Source: Bacteroidetes bacterium B1(2017)
GTDB taxonomy: Bacteria > Bacteroidota > Bacteroidia > UKL13-3
Direction: 5' to 3'
Length of the DNA: 64,000 nucleotides
Assembly: GCA_002256395.1 (NCBI GenBank)
Contig: NKJG01000005.1
Span: forward strand, 1 to 64,000
Part shown: positions 62,395 through 64,000 of the stretch, piece by piece
How the letters are laid out: each line of letters opens with the position of its first letter
Numbering within the stretch: the first letter of the stretch is position 1
Made by a program: the position numbers and the translations under genes
The notes under the pieces: generated by a model
Databases searched by the model: none
The model's input: only the letters and a program-made list of their open reading frames with translations
What the model was told of the DNA's origin: nothing

Positions 62395-63126
62395 TTAAAA
62401 TTTCACCTTTAGTAAGAAAACAATGTAATTGAATTTAAAACTTGTGCTTTGGGACAGATAGTAATTGGTAGCATAAATTTCAATTCTTGGGTCGGCTATA
62501 TTGCTTAGTAGATAATTGTAGGAAACTGTTGGCTCCAGGATAAGGTGCTTGTTTAACTTTATTTTTTTTGATGCATTGACACTCAGAAAACAATAGGGAT
62601 TAAATTTATGTGAGGAGAAAAATTCATGGTAATCATTGGTACTATTTAATTGACCAGAACGTATTATTGGTATATTGCACAAACCCGCACCCAGAGCAAA
62701 ACCAAGACTCCCGAATTCTTTATTTTTAGGTTTGATTTGATACGTAATTCCTTGCTGAAGACTTAAATCTCTATGAACTAAAAAATAAAAATTCTGTCTA
62801 TCGGCATAAACCAAATTGGTAGGAGTATTTTCTGTTATACTTACCTTGTTTTCATCAAACGCAATTGCTTGAAAGGATGAAAAATAAGAGAATTTTGGTT
62901 TAAATATATATTCATACTCCAAACCAATTCCATACACATTGGAGTTGGTATGTGTATGTTCATAAGAAGTATTTATTAAAGTGAATCCCCGGCCATATTG
63001 CAAATTAATTCCAAAGAGATGTTTCTGTTCTTTTTGCGGTATACTATCCAATTTAGATCCACCAAATGCAAAGCATGGAAACAAATAAAAAACTACCAAA
63101 CAAAGTTTTACCTGCACTCCCATCAT
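62395..63126 (-). CDS. Exported protein, probable outer-membrane barrel
   Basis: A 243-residue protein from ATG 63126 (ATG 63123 is equally possible) with a signal peptide around VKLCLVVFYLFPCFAFG. It has many aromatic alternating strands (FSYFSSFQAIAF, YYLSQSTSFKFNYIVFLL) ending in Phe, as in small outer-membrane barrels. No family is recognised. The frame extends upstream to 63174 but without a signal-like sequence at that start. Confidence 0.6.
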   Translation of the reverse strand: MMGVQVKLCLVVFYLFPCFAFGGSKLDSIPQKEQKHLFGINLQYGRGFTLINTSYEHTHTNSNVYGIGLEYEYIFKPKFSYFSSFQAIAFDENKVSITENTPTNLVYADRQNFYFLVHRDLSLQQGITYQIKPKNKEFGSLGFALGAGLCNIPIIRSGQLNSTNDYHEFFSSHKFNPYCFLSVNASKKIKLNKHLILEPTVSYNYLLSNIADPRIEIYATNYYLSQSTSFKFNYIVFLLKVKF

Positions 63127-63179
63127 AGAACGAAAATAAGAATCTATGGTGAGATTTTTTTCGGAACCAAACAATTATG

Positions 63180-63246
63180 CCCACCTCCCCACCAGCGACC
63201 AGCCAAGCAGCGACTTTCTTTCCCACACGCGACCAGCTTACCAGCG
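63180..63246. repeat. Short GC-rich direct-repeat patch
   Basis: Four imperfect copies of a GCGACC/GCGACT unit, mostly as CCAGCGACC, occur between 63180 and 63246 in an otherwise AT-rich intergenic region upstream of the 62395-63126 gene. Confidence 0.4.
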
Positions 63247-63259
63247 ACCTTCCTCCCCC

Positions 63260-63577
63260 TTACCTTTTCGGTAAAATAGCACTAACATTACCGTTATAAA
63301 AGCCAAGCGTTGTTCCATCTTTTAAGGCTAAGTAAAAATACTTGGTGCGTTGAGTTCCCGCCTCAAGAAACATAGTACCTGTTTTGCCAATGGTATCTTT
63401 AGCAGTTAGGTTTAACGCTTTCATTACCTCTGGCAAGGTTTTATTTGCTAAATCGCCGTGCTCTAATTTCTCATTGCTTGGTTTAGTAATTTTTGAAGAA
63501 AATGTTTTGGTTTGAGCTTTTGCCGAAAAGGCAAGGAAACAGAAGGCTATTAGGATAATTTTGGCAAGGGATTTCAT
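63260..63577 (-). CDS. Small exported protein of unknown function
   Basis: A 105-residue protein with a clear signal peptide ending FSAKAQ. The mature about 83 residues contain DLANKTLPEVMKALNL, a possible alpha-helical segment, then two beta-rich stretches (TKYFYLALKDGTTLGFY). I do not recognise the family. It is monocistronic. Confidence 0.7.
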   Translation of the reverse strand: MKSLAKIILIAFCFLAFSAKAQTKTFSSKITKPSNEKLEHGDLANKTLPEVMKALNLTAKDTIGKTGTMFLEAGTQRTKYFYLALKDGTTLGFYNGNVSAILPKR

Positions 63578-63815
63578 AGGACTATATTTATGCTAAGGTA
63601 TATTTGTAACTGAAAAGTTCCAAATTATAGTTCACTAATAAAACTTACTTAGTAGCGTTTTATGGATTGTAATGGAGTAAGAATGTTCTTTAATACTATT
63701 TAAATTGGTATTGAAATACGTTAAATTGCTTCAAACCAAGCACTATAAAAATCAACGTAGAAAAGATAATTTGTCTTTAATAACTAGCTTTAAAGGTGTT
63801 TAATAGAGAAGAAAT

Positions 63816-64000
63816 ATGAGAACCGTTAATATAGCCATAGGGTTTATTTTGGTGTGTTGTATTCTATGTGGGTGTGCGATTATTAAATCGGAAATGGAGA
63901 TTAAAAAGCAACTGAATGCTAAATTTGTACTTGAACCTACCTTAGATAACAAGTTTAATCTTTATTATCTCAACAGTACAATTGCACCGGACAATTATTT
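63816..64000 (+). CDS. Lipoprotein gene, 5' part (continues past the right edge)
   Basis: ATG 63816 begins a frame open to the window end (61 complete codons). The N-terminus MRTVNIAIGFILVCCILCGC is a lipoprotein signal with lipobox LCGC (Cys20), followed by a Lys/Glu/Asn-rich mature part. Function and length are unknown. No clear -7 box was found in the 238-nt upstream interval. Confidence 0.6.
   Translation, partial: MRTVNIAIGFILVCCILCGCAIIKSEMEIKKQLNAKFVLEPTLDNKFNLYYLNSTIAPDNY

Overview
The window is chromosomal DNA of a Bacteroidota (Bacteroidetes) bacterium, not assignable below phylum from this sequence alone. The evidence is the AT-rich base composition, the TAnnTTTG -7 promoter boxes with few Shine-Dalgarno sites, a GldM-like protein, PorV/PorQ-like and type IX secretion plug-like proteins, a large PKD-repeat surface protein, and the lipid A and Kdo genes lpxK and kdsB of a Gram-negative outer membrane.

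Layout. 1-4060 is the 5' part of a giant secreted PKD-repeat protein that runs off the left edge. 4308-16788 holds metabolic and housekeeping genes: a glycosyltransferase, an acyl-CoA dehydrogenase, an MDR oxidoreductase with a VOC protein, an Ntn-hydrolase-like membrane protein, OsmC, an RmlD-like reductase coupled to a 53-residue membrane protein and a helix-hairpin-helix protein, then miaB, an MtfA-like pseudoenzyme and a sigma-54 activator. 16826-36243 carries a membrane pyrophosphatase with a Cys-rich tail, two outer-membrane-type proteins, an AlkD-like protein, a stand-alone GldM homologue, an alpha-oxoamine synthase, lipA, an SLT/LysM lytic transglycosylase, lpxK-pnp-engB and a TonB-dependent receptor.

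36414-45897 is the accessory region and the most interesting part. Four minus-strand modules each contain an Rhs repeat-associated core tip fused to a different C-terminal domain. All four C-terminal domains carry a zincin-like metal-binding motif: HExxH twice, one metzincin HExxHxxGxxH, and one HExxxH. Each is followed immediately by a small gene with a signal peptide or lipobox, which fits an exported immunity protein or inhibitor. Two zeta-toxin-like kinases with tiny overlapping partner genes lie among them. Five copies of a roughly 105-205 bp intergenic repeat, containing a 12-13 bp stem hairpin and a 17-bp palindrome, separate the modules. The last copy abuts a degenerate tyrosine recombinase gene. 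No full-length Rhs gene is present, so these look like orphan effector-immunity cassettes.

46068-63577 returns to housekeeping and envelope genes: aroE, a PlsC-like acyltransferase, a VOC protein, an SDR, rnhB, a flippase/Wzz/O-antigen-ligase cluster, PorV/PorQ-like, an ACP-phosphodiesterase-like protein, tyrS, a flavin reductase-like protein, kdsB, a T9SS plug-like protein, a VapBC-type pair, a FecR-like protein and two small exported proteins. A lipoprotein gene runs off the right edge.

No tRNA, rRNA, CRISPR array or complete insertion sequence was recognised.
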